64,000 nucleotides of DNA, taken from NCBI GenBank assembly GCA_022842465.1, contig JALHPN010000001.1:62001-126000 (forward strand), given 5' to 3'. Position 1 is the first letter of the stretch. Every line of letters starts with the position of its first letter. Position numbers and translations under genes: made by a program. The notes beneath the pieces were generated by a model, which made no database searches, was not told where the DNA came from, and was given only the letters and a program-made list of their open reading frames with translations. Origin of the DNA: Polyangiaceae bacterium. Lineage in GTDB: Bacteria; Myxococcota_A; Polyangia; Polyangiales; Polyangiaceae. Shown one piece after another: positions 62,179-64,000 of this stretch.

Positions 62179-63492
62179 GTGTACCGCGAGCCGTCGCCCC
62201 CCGAACCCGAGCCCGAGGACACGTTCGTCCTCGCGTACGGCCGCGACGTGAAGGCGAGTCGCGCGCGGCTCGCGAAGCGCGCGCTCGTCGGCGTCGTCGC
62301 CCTCGCGGCCGTCTCGTGCGCGGTGGGCGAAGTGCACGCGGTCCGGCGCGCGCGGCTCGCGACGGCGTGGTCGGAGGCGGCCGCGTGCCTCGATCCGGAG
62401 ATCGAGGGCGGCGCGACCGCCGTTCGGCGTCGCGCGCGGGACCGTCAGCTCGCGGTCGCTCTGCCCCACGAGCGATGGTCGTGGCCGCGCTCGTGCTGGT
62501 CGTCGGTTTCGGCGCTCCAGGATCGCGCGCGCGCGATGAACGAGCCGGTCGTCGCGCACAAGGCATCGCTCCTGCGCGGCGCGCTCGAGTCGCCGAGCGT
62601 CGACGTCGAGCCGTTCGGGGACGCGCTCGTCGCGCTCGCCACGGCGGTTCGTGACGCTCAGATCCCCCGTCGGCCGGTCCCGCCGTACGCAGGCCTGCCG
62701 TCGCCCGTCGCCGGCGTCATCCATCGCGACGGACTCTCCTTCTTCCACACGCGCTACCCGAGCGACCTAGACGCTGCGCGGACGTATGACGGCCTCGAGC
62801 TCCGCGGCCGGGACGGACGGGAGCGCATCGCCTGCTCCTTGGACGCGGTGGGTGAGGTCTTCGCGTGTGCTGGGCGGCCGACGTACGCGTGGGACATCAC
62901 GCCCGTCGCGCCATGCGGGCGCTCGGAGCGGATGGCGTCCCGGTCGGTGCTCATGCCGTCTGCCGTCGACTTCGGGCGCGGCGTCACCGTCTACCTCGAC
63001 CCGAGCTTCTCGAGCGGCGAGCTCACCTGCGACGAGGGGGAAGGCGGCGAGGACGTGGCGTGGCTCTTCGAGCGCGATCTCGAGCGTGTCCAACGCTGTG
63101 TCCCCTCGGGGTGCACGCAGAAGACGCTCCGCGGGCTCTCGCCGCGCTTCACGCACCCCAACGCGCCGCTCGAGGACCTCGTCGTGACGCACGAGGCGCA
63201 GATCACCGTCCGCGCGTATCCGCTCGGTGCGCTCGGGATCACGCGGAGGCCCGTCGACGCGGAGCGCCCCGACCTAGGGCGCGTCGTCTACGACGATCGA
63301 CCGGCACGGTACGCCGATGCCGGGAAGCGCGTCCCGGCGCTCTCGCTCGTCCGCGTCTTGCCGATGACGTCGTCGTACGCGGTCGTCGTGCTCGGGTTCG
63401 GAAGCACCGTCGCGTTCCTCCGACTCGATCTCGCGACGCTCGGGGCGCGTGGGATCTCGATTCGAGATCCCGCGAAGGCGTTCGAGCCCTAG
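62179..63492 (+). CDS. Membrane-anchored protein of unknown function
   Basis: The 437-residue protein starts at GTG with a 30-residue acidic/Pro-rich head (YREPSPPEPEPEDTFV). One hydrophobic helix (RALVGVVALAAVSCAVGEVH) follows, so the rest is probably periplasmic and anchored. The remainder has several cysteine pairs and WD-like or beta-rich segments (LELRGRDGRERIACSLDAV, SYAVVVLGFGSTVAFLRL), perhaps a beta-propeller. I recognise no family. The GTG was chosen because no ATG or TTG fits before the helix. It follows the outer-membrane-like gene by 41 bases and may be co-transcribed. Confidence 0.7.
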   Translation: MYREPSPPEPEPEDTFVLAYGRDVKASRARLAKRALVGVVALAAVSCAVGEVHAVRRARLATAWSEAAACLDPEIEGGATAVRRRARDRQLAVALPHERWSWPRSCWSSVSALQDRARAMNEPVVAHKASLLRGALESPSVDVEPFGDALVALATAVRDAQIPRRPVPPYAGLPSPVAGVIHRDGLSFFHTRYPSDLDAARTYDGLELRGRDGRERIACSLDAVGEVFACAGRPTYAWDITPVAPCGRSERMASRSVLMPSAVDFGRGVTVYLDPSFSSGELTCDEGEGGEDVAWLFERDLERVQRCVPSGCTQKTLRGLSPRFTHPNAPLEDLVVTHEAQITVRAYPLGALGITRRPVDAERPDLGRVVYDDRPARYADAGKRVPALSLVRVLPMTSSYAVVVLGFGSTVAFLRLDLATLGARGISIRDPAKAFEP

Positions 63493-63549
63493 CGAACCGC
63501 GCGATCTTCGGCGTTCACCGCCGGCACGCCGCGTGCAGCTCCTCCGCGC

Positions 63550-64000
63550 GTGATCGCGCGCGTCCACATCCTGGTCGGCCTCCTCGTCGTCTCCGCGTGT
63601 GCCGCGGAGCCGGGCGAGGGCGAAGGCGATCGCGGCGCCGCCGTCGTCCGGACCGACGCCGGCGAGGCGGACCCTGCGATGCCCGTCGGCGCCGAGCCGA
63701 CCTCCGAGGGGATGTGCCCGTCGGGCGCGCCGCTCGACGACGCGGCGCTCCTCGCGCGGGTGGTGCAGGGCGAGAAGCCGGCGTTGACGGTGAGAGGTGC
63801 GCTCCGCGTCGCCGTCCGCCGCTGCAAGGGCGAGCGATGCACCTCCGAGCTCCCGATCGAGGAGATCGACGTGCCCCTCGCGCTCGCGCGTACCCCGGAC
63901 GGCGCGCGCTGGAAAGGCCAGGTCGCGCGCTCCTCGTCGTACACGCTCACGTTCGACGTGGACGCCGCGGGGGTCGTCACGGGGGACCTCGTCGTCTTCG
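63550..64000 (+). CDS. Predicted lipoprotein, 3' end outside window
   Basis: A frame opens at GTG 63550 and stays open to the right edge, so only about 150 residues are visible. It begins with a hydrophobic signal (VIARVHILVGLLVVSAC) whose lipobox VVSAC gives Cys17. A Glu/Gly/Asp-rich spacer follows, then strand-rich segments such as ALTVRGALRVAVRRCK and SSSYTLTFDVDAAGVVTGDL, with two further cysteines. It reads like a beta-domain extracellular protein. The G/C bias at third codon positions supports coding. It lies 57 bases after the preceding gene on the same strand. Confidence 0.7.
   Translation, partial: MIARVHILVGLLVVSACAAEPGEGEGDRGAAVVRTDAGEADPAMPVGAEPTSEGMCPSGAPLDDAALLARVVQGEKPALTVRGALRVAVRRCKGERCTSELPIEEIDVPLALARTPDGARWKGQVARSSSYTLTFDVDAAGVVTGDLVVF

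Overview
The window is very GC-rich (about 70 %), densely coded DNA with no stretch of more than about 260 bases lacking a gene. It looks like the chromosome of a myxobacterium (phylum Myxococcota, probably order Polyangiales). The reasons are the strong G/C bias at third codon positions, an outer-membrane lipid A gene (lpxC), three eukaryote-like Ser/Thr kinases with long accessory tails, and about 19 predicted secreted lipoproteins among 52 genes. No tRNA, rRNA, CRISPR array, insertion sequence, prophage or origin was seen.

Layout. 0-5.2 kb: the 3' part of an Hsp70-like gene cut by the window edge, lpxC, an unknown convergent gene, an outer-membrane barrel-like protein and a PAP2 phosphatase. 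5.2-13.5 kb: pyrG, a WecG/TagA-type glycosyltransferase, a large HGD-type kinase, 4-hydroxyphenylpyruvate dioxygenase and two lipoproteins. 13.5-20.4 kb: an orphan peptide-binding lipoprotein divergent from a PBP4-type D,D-carboxypeptidase, a metallophosphoesterase, a papain-like lipoprotein protease, a tandem-duplicated helical protein, a DUF2007-like protein and a cysteine-rich lipoprotein. 20.5-25.2 kb (minus strand): an RpoD-like sigma factor, a Ser/Thr kinase, arsM and a SigZ-like ECF sigma factor with a cysteine-rich tail. 25.4-29.5 kb: an ABC exporter overlapping a lipid-kinase-like gene on the opposite strand, and a HEAT-like lipoprotein.

29.6-35.6 kb holds a coherent operon: TatT-like TPR lipoprotein, DctP, an enlarged DctQ, DctM with an acidic repeat tail, and a D-amino-acid aminotransferase. 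A strong terminator hairpin lies after dctP, which would let the binding protein be made in excess. The last three genes are joined by 4-base GTGA overlaps. 35.6-46.1 kb is a run of secreted lipoproteins, several cysteine-rich or repetitive, around a TPR/winged-helix regulator; a 10-base element is shared by two promoter-like AT-rich spots there.

46.2-58.0 kb: a YbhN-type membrane protein, a CpoB-like coiled-coil/TPR lipoprotein, a protein with two complete kinase domains, a two-gene unit whose downstream gene appears to start at CTG, two large lipoproteins and an MltB-type lytic transglycosylase. 58.0-64.0 kb: an rlmN-argS-membrane protein operon, then envelope genes running to the right edge, where a lipoprotein gene is cut off.

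Overall the window combines core metabolism (pyrG, argS, hppD, lpxC, dacB) with envelope, transport and signalling genes. About a third of the genes have no recognisable function.
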